From the NCBI RefSeq assembly GCF_001908275.1, contig NZ_CP018620.1:4712001-4776000 (forward strand): a DNA stretch of 64,000 nt, in the 5' to 3' direction. The notes beneath the pieces were generated by a model. It was not told the DNA's origin. It ran no database searches and worked only from the letters and a program-made list of their open reading frames with translations. This document shows positions 18,523-29,400 of the stretch, in pieces. How positions within the stretch are numbered: position 1 is the stretch's first letter; each line of letters begins with the position of its first letter. The position numbers were made by a program, and so were the translations under genes. The stretch is from Paenibacillus xylanexedens (GTDB taxonomy: Bacteria; Bacillota; Bacilli; Paenibacillales; Paenibacillaceae).

Positions 18523-19774
18523 TTTTCCCACTTCCTTTCCAATTTCCAAAAGCATAACGTGAAAGCGGTACTAAATCCATCGCAAATCCATATGAAATTG
18601 ATCTATAATCGGCGTAGTAGCGCCTTTTTAACGATATATACCTTATTTATCCAATTAATATATTGATCGATTTCGCTCCTTTTTTCGGCTGGTTTTAAGA
18701 GTCCAATCCTCCTGATTTCTCACCTGAAATATTAATTTTAATTTCCATTTTCCGCTCTAAAACTAAATAATTCAACATGGTGGATTAACACATCCGCTTC
18801 ATTCGCAAAAAGTTCTTTTAACATGAGGTATATACAACTTATTTACTGATTATTAAGAACGTAACGCTATCTAACAAAATACGAACGAAAACGATTTTCG
18901 GCTGACTGTCCAAACGTAGAAATAAACTAATAAATTGTAATAATGATCCTTGAGATCAGCCTATTCCATTCAAGATTATTGAGCAAAATATTACTGCTAA
19001 TTATGTATTAATCAGGCCTTTAACTTTTGCTAAAGCCATAGATGCAGCTTATGAAGGTCATCGAAAATAATAAGTTTACATAATATTTATTATGTATTAA
19101 ATTTCATCAATTTCTTCATTTTATTATTCAACGGTTCTGGCAAAACATAAAAAAGCCCGAAAGAATTCTGCTCAATAGCATTTTTCTCCCAAGCTTTTCC
19201 CTCGATGATCCCGTTACAGTATCGTTTTGGTCATTATAAAATCAATCTGTTTCATCTCCACAAGTTCATAACTCGCCTCAATTTCTTTATTTCAAGTCGT
19301 TAGTCAGAACTGTTGTATCCTAACCGAGCCATAACTGATACACTTACAACATTTCGAACATCAACATCATTACTTAAAGCCATTTGTTCGATAAACTTGG
19401 TTGGTAACTTTATGTCATTCAACAATATTCTTGTCCTCCGACAAAAACGGATTCAAAAATTTGATTTTATAACAGTCTCTATTTGTCCTGTCCTATTAGC
19501 CATAAGAAAATCCCCTCCAGTAGGCAAGATTAAGTCCATCTTACAGACGTCTTTTTTCTCTTGTCTACTAAAAGGGGATCATACCCAAATATCAACTTTT
19601 TTAATTGCTGTGATAATCCACGCATAACTTCATTGTCGAAAGAATTGAATAAGGTCAATGCTCCATTAGCTGAATTTCCTGTAATTTAGGATCGGCTTGC
19701 TATGCCTCTCTCCTGTTGGTTCATTTTGTTAAGTTAGGCTGTCTCGGAATGATCCGAGATCTTTATCAATACTG
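18523..19774. other. AT-rich decayed intergenic region on the downstream side of the biosynthetic island
   Basis: About 1.25 kb without an intact recognisable gene lies between glpX and the last gene of the biosynthetic operon. It must contain the glpX promoter. At 18954-19070 (+) a short stop-bounded frame encodes PIPFKIIEQNITANYV... and ends ...AIDAAYEGHRK, which looks like a gene remnant I cannot place. At 19300-19503 (-) there is a frameshifted small gene. A hairpin with arms CTCGGA/TCCGAG lies just after the ABC transporter stop (about 19742-19757). Confidence 0.55.
19300..19503 (-). pseudogene. Small hypothetical gene, probably frameshifted
   Basis: GGAGGGG precedes an ATG at 19503 that encodes MANRTGQIETVIKSNF and then stops. 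A second frame from TTG 19425, with its own GGAGG, runs to 19300 and encodes about 41 residues, including LPTKFIEQMALSNDVDVRNV and ending VMARLGYNSSD. The second part resembles a leucine-rich-repeat-variant/HEAT-like turn (LSNDVDVRNVVSVS). The two pieces could be one broken gene or two coupled small genes. Neither is recognised. Confidence 0.35.
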
Positions 19775-21628
19775 TTATCTTACAAGTTGCTTGCCAGTGT
19801 ATTCCTCCTCAGTATGGGCAAATAAGGCGTTATAGACTCCGTCAAGTTGCAGTAGCTCCGCATGTGTGCCGTCTTCTACAATTTGCCCCTGCTTCATAGC
19901 GATGACTCTGCTCGCGTACTGGACTGCGGATGCTCTATGCGTGACCGCGATCACCGTAATGTCAGGCATAGCCTGCAGAATAGATTTCAATACTTGTGCC
20001 TCTGTGAGTGTATCGAGTGCAGAAGTTGCCTCGTCTAATAGTAGTAACTTTGGACGTCTGATTAGTGCACGTGCTAGTGTAATCCGTTGTCGTTGCCCGC
20101 CGGATAGCGTTTCTCCCCGCTCCCCTACCAGTGCGTCATAACCTCCATCCAGTTTCTTGATAAAGGAATGAGCACCCGCAGCTTTGGCCGCCCAGATGAT
20201 ATCATCATCACTCGCCTCTTCCAGTCCCAGCTGAATATTTTCTTTCAATGTCCCGGTAAAAAGATAGGGCGTCTGCGGAACATAACTCAGCTTTCGAAGC
20301 TTCTCGGTTACATCTGGATGAGCATTCAATTGGGTATCAAGTATCATCGCCCCACCAGTCGTAGGAGAAATCAAGCCGCTACATAACCTAAGCAGTGTTG
20401 ACTTACCGGCTCCGCTCGGACCTACAATGGCAATGAACTCTCCTCTATTCACTGTCAGATTCACTCCGTCGAGCAGAACGTTTTTCTCCTCCTCATTTAG
20501 TTCTAACGATACTGTGGCTTCCTTCAATACAACGAGAGGCTTCCCGCTTTGCTTCTCCACTTCAACTGCCCTAACTGTTTCCTGCTGCAGTATGTTGATC
20601 GATTCCCCTGTCTCTTGGCTGTCCTTCTGCTCAGGTTGCTTACGTTCTTCCGAAGGTTTGAACAGAGAAAAAATACGTTCCGCAGCGCCTAGTCCCTGTT
20701 GCAGGTTTCCCCAAGTGTTAATGACGCTAAGCAACGGGTTTTGTACACGGCTGATTAGTACGAGAAATGCTAGTACCTGACCGGCTGTCAGCGCTCCCTG
20801 AATCGCTGTATAGGCTGTGAAATAAACACATAAGATCATCACAAGTTGGTTGGTAAGGTATACGGTTTGGTTCATCGAGGTTCGCTGTAACATATTTGAA
20901 ACATGCAGACGATTCTGTTCTTGCCGCTTCTCTTCATACTTGGCCAGCAAGGACGACTCCATCTGGAAAATACGCACAATATGAAGCCCTTGCAACATTT
21001 CTTGAAGAAACCCCCGAATCTCGGCGTCCTTTTGCTGAAGTCGGTTCCCATATGTCCGTAGCTTACGATCAAACCATCTACCAACCGCAAAGACTATTGG
21101 GGCGGATAAAACAACTAATAGCGCCAACTTCCAGTTCATCGTAGCTAGATAAGCAAAGGCAACCGCAAACAGCGCGACATTGTAAGTAAGCTCGTACACA
21201 ATGTTAGCGACCATCCCATTGGACTGCTGGACATCTCGGGTCGTGCGGGAGACCAGATCGCCCGAATGAAACCGGATTAAGGATGAATACGGAAGCGAGG
21301 CGATCTGCCGGAATACATCCGTCGAGAAATCCCGTTGCATCCACGATTGAACTGAGTTACGCAGGTAAAATTGAAGCATGAAGAACAAGATAATCCCAAT
21401 GCCCGCAGCCAAACTTGCTCCCGTCAGAAACAACAACGTATCCAGATCTCGTCGCCCAGCTGCATCAATGAACAGTTGTTGAACCCACGCATAGCCTACA
21501 TCGTAAACAATATCTGCCGAGAGCAACAACACGGAAAAGATAAAAGCGATTTTATACGGCTTGGCATATTTCATAATTGCAAAAAATGACGAGATTGCCT
21601 TTGGCTCCGTTTGCCTATCTGTACTCAA
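19775..21628 (-). CDS. ABC exporter, fused permease and ATPase (second of a pair)
   Basis: This 617-residue half-transporter has an N-terminal six-helix type I exporter domain (about residues 15-320, starting with the hydrophobic IAFIFSVLLLSADIVYDVGY). A C-terminal ATPase follows, with Walker A VGPSGAGKSTLL, signature LSGGQRQRIT and Walker B LLLLDEATSALD. A charged Gln/Glu-rich linker joins the halves. It starts at TTG 21628, overlapping the upstream ABC stop by four bases. The pair probably forms a heterodimer that exports the NRPS product or gives self-resistance. It is the last gene of the biosynthetic operon. Confidence 0.87.
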   Translation of the reverse strand: MSTDRQTEPKAISSFFAIMKYAKPYKIAFIFSVLLLSADIVYDVGYAWVQQLFIDAAGRRDLDTLLFLTGASLAAGIGIILFFMLQFYLRNSVQSWMQRDFSTDVFRQIASLPYSSLIRFHSGDLVSRTTRDVQQSNGMVANIVYELTYNVALFAVAFAYLATMNWKLALLVVLSAPIVFAVGRWFDRKLRTYGNRLQQKDAEIRGFLQEMLQGLHIVRIFQMESSLLAKYEEKRQEQNRLHVSNMLQRTSMNQTVYLTNQLVMILCVYFTAYTAIQGALTAGQVLAFLVLISRVQNPLLSVINTWGNLQQGLGAAERIFSLFKPSEERKQPEQKDSQETGESINILQQETVRAVEVEKQSGKPLVVLKEATVSLELNEEEKNVLLDGVNLTVNRGEFIAIVGPSGAGKSTLLRLCSGLISPTTGGAMILDTQLNAHPDVTEKLRKLSYVPQTPYLFTGTLKENIQLGLEEASDDDIIWAAKAAGAHSFIKKLDGGYDALVGERGETLSGGQRQRITLARALIRRPKLLLLDEATSALDTLTEAQVLKSILQAMPDITVIAVTHRASAVQYASRVIAMKQGQIVEDGTHAELLQLDGVYNALFAHTEEEYTGKQLVR

Positions 21629-23394
21629 ACTGCTCTCCCCTTCCGCTCAAGGTTGCCTCTCTCGTAGAGCTCGCGATAATAGTTGCTGCTCTCCAACAGT
21701 TCCTCATGAGTCCCTTCACTTACGACTTGACCTTGATGCATGCAGAGAATACGATCCGCCCCCTTAATTGTAGACAAGCGGTGGGCAACAATAACTACCG
21801 TCTTCCCTTTGGCAGCTTGCTGGATTGATTCCTGAATCATGCGTTCATTTTCACTGTCAAGAGCAGAGGTCGGCTCATCCAGTATTAAAAGCGAGGGATC
21901 TTTGATGAGCGCACGTGCGATGGAGATGCGCTGCCGCTCACCTCCAGACAAGGTGGCTCCACGCTCGCCAATAACTGTATCGTAGCCACCGGACAATCTG
22001 CTTATCCAATCATGAAGGTTGACCGCCTTTGCCGCTTGCTTGACTCCCTCATAGCTCGCATCAGGCATACCCAACCGGATATTCTCCCCAATCGTTCCTG
22101 TGAAAAGATATGGTTCTTGGGAGACGTAGGAAAGTGATTCACGCCAGTATCTCAAGTCTATCTCAGCTAGATTGTGATCACCTACCCATATTTGTCCTTT
22201 ATCGGGCAGATGTACACCCAGTAAAAGACTGGTGAGTGTTGATTTGCCTGATCCGCTCTCCCCAACAATCGCGGTTACCTGGCCCCGAGCAATCGTGAAA
22301 CTGGCGTCATTTAGTGCAGCCTCGGCTCCTTCTGCATAACGGAACGAAACGTTGTCGAACCGGATATCACTCTCCAGGTCTGATCTCGGATTCATTCCTT
22401 CAGCCTCCGCCTCCTTTTCGCTCGGCAGATCCATCACTTCAAAGGTTCTCGCCGCGCTGGAAATTGCTACCTGTAGTTGAGGCCAGAGTGAGGAGAGATT
22501 GGAGATCGGGCCGGACAGGCGTTCGAACACTACCAGAAACGCCGCAAGTGCTCCAACATCCAGCCTACCTTGCACAATCAAGTAGCCACCGTATCCGAGA
22601 ATGTACATCAAACCGAGTATATATACAAATATATTCACCCGGTAAAATACAGCTTCCAGTGCCAGTGCCTTTAAATGATAAATAAGGTAGTGGTCCCACT
22701 TTTTTCGTAGTAGTGCCGTCATTTTGTCCTGCACCGAGAAGCTCTTGATCACTTCAATTCCTTGTATACTGTCCATTAGAAAGGTGTCCTGCTGTGCCCT
22801 CGCTTCCTGCCGCTTCGTATATGTGTCGCGCATTTTTCGGGCCAGCGGATTGGCGAACAGTGGAATAACGAGGGTGATGATCAGACTACCCATCGCTAAG
22901 CCGACATGAACGATAGATAGATAAGCCAGCAAAAAGACAAGCTGCATACAGTTGCGAAACAGGTCCATCGTCTTGTTATTGATAGCCGCCTGTGCCTCCG
23001 GCGCAGCATCATGGATGCGGGAGAGTAGGTCGCCACTATGATAGTTGTTAAGCTCCTTCTGGCGGATCTTCATTGTCTTTTTCAGTAGCCTCGCCTGATA
23101 ATGCAAGGTAGAGCGATTTTGAAGTTTGGTATTAACATATCCGTTTAAAAAGTTGCCTCCAGCTTCCGCCAGCGCCAGCACACCCAATAACAAGCAGGCT
23201 ACGGTCATCGCGGACAACTGCTGATCAATAATCGTATTCACAATCCGCCGCATCAACTCAGCATAGGCAGGCGTCATTAGTGATAAGACAACAGACAGTA
23301 GTACGATACCCAGATACCAAGGCCAGTAGGATCTAGATGAGCGTAGTAATCTGGTTAGTGTAGCTGACACTCCCGGTTTGTGACTTTTTTTCAA
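21625..23394 (-). CDS. ABC exporter, fused permease and ATPase (first of a pair)
   Basis: The protein has about 589 residues: transmembrane domain near residues 15-310 (WPWYLGIVLLSVVLSLMTPA; VACLLLGVLALAEAG), then an ATPase with Walker A VGESGSGKSTL, signature LSGGERQRIS and Walker B LLILDEPTSALD. The frame opens at ATG 23460, five bases after the NRPS stop, but that ATG has a weak ribosome site. TTG 23394 follows GGGGGG and gives a normal exporter N-terminus (KKSHKPGVSATLTRLLR). Coupling to the NRPS gene points to product export. Confidence 0.85.
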   Translation of the reverse strand: MKKSHKPGVSATLTRLLRSSRSYWPWYLGIVLLSVVLSLMTPAYAELMRRIVNTIIDQQLSAMTVACLLLGVLALAEAGGNFLNGYVNTKLQNRSTLHYQARLLKKTMKIRQKELNNYHSGDLLSRIHDAAPEAQAAINNKTMDLFRNCMQLVFLLAYLSIVHVGLAMGSLIITLVIPLFANPLARKMRDTYTKRQEARAQQDTFLMDSIQGIEVIKSFSVQDKMTALLRKKWDHYLIYHLKALALEAVFYRVNIFVYILGLMYILGYGGYLIVQGRLDVGALAAFLVVFERLSGPISNLSSLWPQLQVAISSAARTFEVMDLPSEKEAEAEGMNPRSDLESDIRFDNVSFRYAEGAEAALNDASFTIARGQVTAIVGESGSGKSTLTSLLLGVHLPDKGQIWVGDHNLAEIDLRYWRESLSYVSQEPYLFTGTIGENIRLGMPDASYEGVKQAAKAVNLHDWISRLSGGYDTVIGERGATLSGGERQRISIARALIKDPSLLILDEPTSALDSENERMIQESIQQAAKGKTVVIVAHRLSTIKGADRILCMHQGQVVSEGTHEELLESSNYYRELYERGNLERKGRAV

Positions 23395-23464
23395 GCGACT
23401 TTGCCCCCCTACAATGCAAGATAAAGGCAGAAGACGGCACTCATGGCCGCCCTCCACCATGTGT

Positions 23465-26400
23465 TTATCCGTGAGCGATTTCTCTGTGGCTCAAATAATG
23501 TGCCATCTCACGAATAGAATGAAAGCGAAATACGATCAAATCCTCTGGCTCTAGGTCATGTTGCTCCATCTCAACCTCCAAGAGGACAGCCTGAATGGAA
23601 GTTCCACCTAAATCGAAAAAGTTGTCTGTGACTCCAATCGGTGATACACCAAGAACCTGTTGCCAGATGAGGACGAGCGTTTTCTCCAGCTCGCTCTCAG
23701 GTGCCACATAGCTCGCTCTGTCTTCTACCGGTAGGCTAAGCTGAATGAGCTTGCTTTTATCTGTCTTCCCGTTAGCGTTCAGTGGGATCGACTCGATGAA
23801 TAGGATCTGATCCGGTATCATGTAATCGGGCAACGAGAAGGAGAGCAACATTCTCACCATCATTACATCTGGCTCGATATCAGCTACGATAAAGCCGATT
23901 AGCCGCTCCTCCTTCGCCAGCACGACGGCTTCTCTTACAAATTCAATCTCGCACAAGCACGTCTCTATCTCGGCGGGCTCAATCCGATACCCTCGAACTT
24001 TCACTTGTTCATCGATCCGTCCCAGATACTCTATATCCCCATTAGGTAGCCAGCGTCCCAAATCTCCTGTACGGTATAACCGTTCTTGCGGGTTGTAAGG
24101 ATGGGGGATGAACCTCTCTTCCGTCAGTTCCTTGCTTCCAACATAGCCCTTCGCCAAGGCTACTCCCCCAATATACAGTTCTCCCTTCACGCCAATAGGT
24201 TGGAGCTTGCCATCACTCAACACCCATAGGGTAGTGTTATCAATCGGTTTACCAATTGGCACTGACACAGAAGTTATATGCTCGGGACATTCATATGCTG
24301 TTACATCAATTGTGGCCTCGGTCGGGCCGTACAAATTGATTAGTTTTGTCGCTTGAATATTCAGCAGAGAATAGAAGCTTTCAACATGACTCGGCTTTAG
24401 CGGCTCCCCGCTAGCAAACACGTATCGAAGTGAGCGCAGGCGAGTCGCAGCATTGTGGACATCAACATAGCTTAGAAAAGCTCCTAACATTGACGGCACA
24501 TAATGAACAACCGTTACCTCATGACGCTCAACTGCCTCAATGATTGCCTTTGGCTCCCGTTCACGTCCAGGCTCCAGCATGATCACACGTGCGCCATACA
24601 TTATGCCCCACAGTAGTTCCCAGAGCGAGACGTCGAAGGTAAACGGTGTCTTCTGCAGCAACACATCACCCAGGCCAATCGAATACGCCCGTTGCATCCA
24701 TTGCAGCCTATTGAGTAGTGAGCCGTGTCCGATCTGTACTCCCTTCGGCTTACCGCTTGTTCCCGAAGTGTACAGCAGATAGCAGGCATCATCCGGCCCA
24801 AGTGACACCTGTTCATCGTACTCGCCCACATGTGGCGTAAAACTCTCTAACTGCTCTAGAAGCAGGATGTTCGCAGCATGATCAATACTCATGCTGAAGC
24901 TATCCTTCGTGACAACGTAGCTGCAACCACTATCGAGTAGCATGTACTCGATTCGTTTTTTAGGGTATGTTGGATCAATTGGCAGATAGACGGCACCGGA
25001 CTTCAATATACCCAGTAACCCCACCAGCATATCCGTCGAACGCTCGACCATCAGTCCGACAATATCACCTTTACGAATGCCATTTGCGCGTAGCCAGCGG
25101 GACATATTATCAGCCCGTGCAAGTAGCTCCGCATAAGTCAGCTGCCCCGTATTAGGTTCCTCATTTGAAGCAAGCACTGCAACCTGTTCCCCAGACATCC
25201 AGGCCTGATCTTCGAAGCGACTCACTACCGTATCACGCTCATGCAGCGGCTGTTTAGTTGCATTAAACTCTTGTATTATTTCATATCTCTCCGCCTCCGA
25301 TAGCATCTCCATACTCTGAAGATTTTGCCCCGGATTCTCAGTAGCACTTCGTAGTAGCTGCATGAAATGCTTCGCCATGCGTTGGATCGTCTCATGTCGG
25401 AACAAATCGGCGCAGTATTCTAGGCTCCAGAAGAGCTGCTGATCCTCAGTTAAGGTAACGACCAGCGTCAGGTCGAACTTAGCAACACGATGCTGGAAAC
25501 CTCCGTAAGGAAAGAGCTTTACGCCATGCCCCAGATTTTTCACTAGCTCCCCTTTGCCATGATTGTGGAGCACAAACATCGTATCAAAGAGGGGATTGCG
25601 GCTGACATCACGCCGTGTATTTAATCGGTCAACCAATTCTTCAAACGCGTAATCCTGATACTCGTAGGCTGCCAGTGTATTGCGTTTTACTTGCTCCAAC
25701 AGCTCCGTAAAGGAGTTTTCGCCCCGCGGCGTATTACGCAGAGCCAACGTATTAATGAACGCTCCGATCATATGGGCTGTATCTGCATGGTTGCGACCTG
25801 CAATCGTTGTACCAACCACAATATCCTCTTGTCCGCTGTACCTGGAGAGCAACACATTATAGGTAGCCAGCAAGATCATGTAGAGCGTGGTTCCTGTCTC
25901 CTGAGCAAGCTGAAATAGAGCCTCTGCGATGTGTTCGGGTACTTTGAAATCGACCCTACCGCCCCTGAAACTCTGAATCGACGGACGGGGATAATCAATC
26001 GGTAACTCAACAAGTGGACCCGTATCAGCGAATACGCTGAGCCAATAGGCCTCTGCCGCCTTCTTGCGCTGCTCACCCTGAGCGGAAAGTTGCCAGAGCG
26101 CATAATCTTTGTATTGAATGCTTATCGGAGGCAGTGTCTTACTCGAGTAGAGAGCCGCAAGCTCATCACCGAAAATCTCCATCGAGACACCATCTGTAAT
26201 GATATGGTGCATATCAGTGAGCATGAGATGCCTGTCCTCGCCCAGCTTGATGATTTCCATACGTAGTAGCGGAGCAGTCTTGAGATCGAAAGGTCTTACA
26301 AACGCTTCAATACGCTCCTCAATCTCCTCCTCCTCAGCCTCGGAGTATGGGATTGTGATCGTAGTACCCTCATGTACCCGTTGAACAAGTTCACCATCCA

Positions 26401-29400
26401 CCCAGCTAAACGAGGTGCGCAACGTCTCATGCCTGTCAACCAGCGCTTGTACCGCGCCCTGCAGTCTGGCTAAATCCAGCGGGCCGCGAACAAGCGTAAT
26501 ATCCGGTACATTATAAGTGATGTCAGCCAAATGATTGAGAACGTAAAGACGCTTCTGTGCAGTTGAGGCTGGATAGTACGTCCTAGCTGCGGTAACTTGA
26601 ATTCGTTCAAAGGTTGGCACTAATGATTTGCCGTCCAGTCCACTCTGTTTCTCCTCGGAGGATTGCAGCACCTCCGTCGTTCCGTGTTCGATCAGATATG
26701 CTGCCAGTCCGGCAATCGTCGGCATATCAAACAGAGCCTGCAACGGTACGGTAACGCCGAACTCCTTCTGCACCTTCGACAGCATCAGGATCGCCTTCAA
26801 TGAATGACCACCATGTTCGAAGAAGTGATCCGTCCGTCCGATCTGGTCCACTCCTAGTACTTGCTCCCATAATAATGCCAGTCGCTTCTCCGTCTCTCCC
26901 TGCGGCTTAGCATGGACAACTGCCTGCTCCGGTCGCAGCGGAGCATCCATCAGCTTCCTCCGGTCGGTCTTGCCGTTCGGTGTCAGCGGTAGCTGCTCCA
27001 GTTGCACTATGCCCGTCGGCACCATATATTCTGGCAACCGTTCCTTCAGATAACGGGATAATTCACTTGTCTCCACGGGTTGGTCTGCGGTTACATACGC
27101 CCACAGGCTCAAGCCCGCTTCGCCGTCTTGCCGGGCAACGACGGCTACTTCACGCACACTTCCCTGTTCCAGTAACTGCGCTTCGATCTCGCCCGTCTCA
27201 ATCCGGTACCCCCGTACCTTAACCTGCTCGTCTTCCCGGCCCAGGTACAGTAGCGTCCCGTCCACCAACCTACGCGCAAGGTCGCCAGTTCGGTACATCC
27301 GCCGCCCTGTTATGAATGGGTCGACTACGAATCGCTCCGCTGTCAGCTCCTCCCGATTCCAGTAGCCGCGCGACACGCCGTCACCAGCGATATAGAGTTC
27401 CCCGACTGCTCCATCGGGTACCGGTTGTAGCCAGCGATCCAGTACGTATAGGCTCACATTGTCTCCCGGAAAGCCGATCGGCACCGTTGCGTTCAAGTCG
27501 CGTGAGGGGTCATAGGCATGTAACATACAACCCACCACCGTCTCTGTCGGCCCGTACTCGTTGTAGATGGCGACTCTTCCCTCGAACTGCTCGTGAATCC
27601 TCCGCGCTAGCTCCGTCTCCAGCGCCTCGCCGCCTACAATTAAGCTCCGTAACCGCTTCGGACGATGACCGCTGAGTAGCAACAGACGTAGATGCGTTGG
27701 CGTCAGCTTCAGTAGTTCCACCTCGTCCGCTGCGGCAATCTCGGCGATAGCCGCCGTTCTATCTGCGTTTGCATGGATGACGATGCTACCCCCGGTCAGC
27801 AACGGCACATACAGCGACGTCACCGTCAGATCGAAGGCAATCGATGAATACAATGCCACGTCTATCGGCTCTCCACCGGCGTATACCTTACACGCCCACC
27901 ATACATAGTTCACTGCGCTCTGATGCGCAACCATGACCCCCTTCGGTCTTCCTGTCGATCCGGAGGTATAGATCATATACATGAGTTGCGACGATTGTAC
28001 ATCGATGCCCACATTCACAGGTGCTTGATGCCCGTCCGTCTCGTTCATTTCTCTGCTTCCAGTGACGACTGCTGCACCAGCTTTGGATTCCTTAACGAGA
28101 TGAACTTCCGCTCCTTCGCCGATGTCCAGCCAGACCACGCCTGCAGGAACCTGCGCTTCCAGCCGTGCCTCCGTCAGTAACAACGCCATTTTACTATCTT
28201 CTACAATGTATCGAATGCGCTCCTGGGGATACGACGGATCAATCGGTACATAGGCCGCACCCGCCTTGAGTACGCCCCAGATTGCCGCCACCAGCTCCGG
28301 CGAATGTTCCGCCAGTAGCCCGATCCGATCCTCCGCAGCTACGCCATATGACAGTAGCTTTTCCGCTATGCTGTTCGCCCGTTCATTCAGCTCAGCATAG
28401 CTCCAGCTACGCTCCCTTGCGCGAATTGCGATTCGTTGTGGGGTCCGCCTCACCTGTTGCTCGAACAGCTCGTGCATCGCTCGCTCCCGCGGATATTCCG
28501 CTGGCTTTCCATGCCAGGCCTCCACTGTCCCTTGCTTTTCCTGCTCCGTCAGCAGGCTAATGTCGCCAATCAACATATCAGGCTCAGTTGCGACTATTTT
28601 TAACAACTGTGCAAAATTCGCCGACAGTCGCTCTATGGTCTCCTGGCGAAACAAATCAACGCTATACTCGAACGACCATTGCAGACTATTGTCCCCTCCA
28701 GTTGTCACGACCAGCGTCAAATCAACCTTGGCCGGCTCATGCTTCAAGTCGTTGTATTGGCGCATCACTGTCCGTTTGTCAAGGCGTAGCTCCGAGACGT
28801 TACCGTCATGGTTATGCAGTACAAACATTACATCAAACAGTGGGTTGCGACTAATATCTCGGCGGAGGTTTAGACGGTCAATAAGCTCGTCAAAGGCAAA
28901 ATCCTGATGCTGGAACGCCTCCAGCGCATGACGTTTCACTTCGTGGACAAAAGCCGAAAACGATAGTTCTCGATGTGGCTGATTTCGCAGAGCCAGCGTA
29001 TTAATGAAGACGCCAATTAATTCCTCGGTATCCGCATGATTACGCCCGGCGCTCGTCGTGCCGACAACAAAATCCTCCTGTCCAGAATACTTCGCCAGTA
29101 GCACATTATACGCAGCCAGCAACACCATATATAACGTTGCGCCCGTATCGGCGCATAGCTTGTGCAGTATTTGCACGACATGAGCCGGTACGTCGAAGTC
29201 TACACGCTTCCCGGCAAAGCTCTGCTGAGCCGGACGAGGATAGTCAACCGGGAAGTCCAACTGTGGAATCGGAGTGCTGTATATATCCATCCAGTATGCC
29301 TCATGCTCCCGCGTCGCCAACTGCTGCTCTCGTTGCCAGATTGCTACATCCTTGTACTGAATTCTCAGCGGAGGTAACTGCTCGCCATTATAGATAGCTG

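Noticed and set aside
17978..18562. Plus-strand 194-codon frame opposite glpX
   Set aside because: The Ser/Thr/Pro-rich translation is typical of an antisense shadow, and GlpX motifs occupy the opposite strand.
19313..19627. Plus-strand 104-codon frame in the glpX-ABC spacer
   Set aside because: No ribosome site and no recognisable features; the minus strand here has two small frames with strong ribosome sites.
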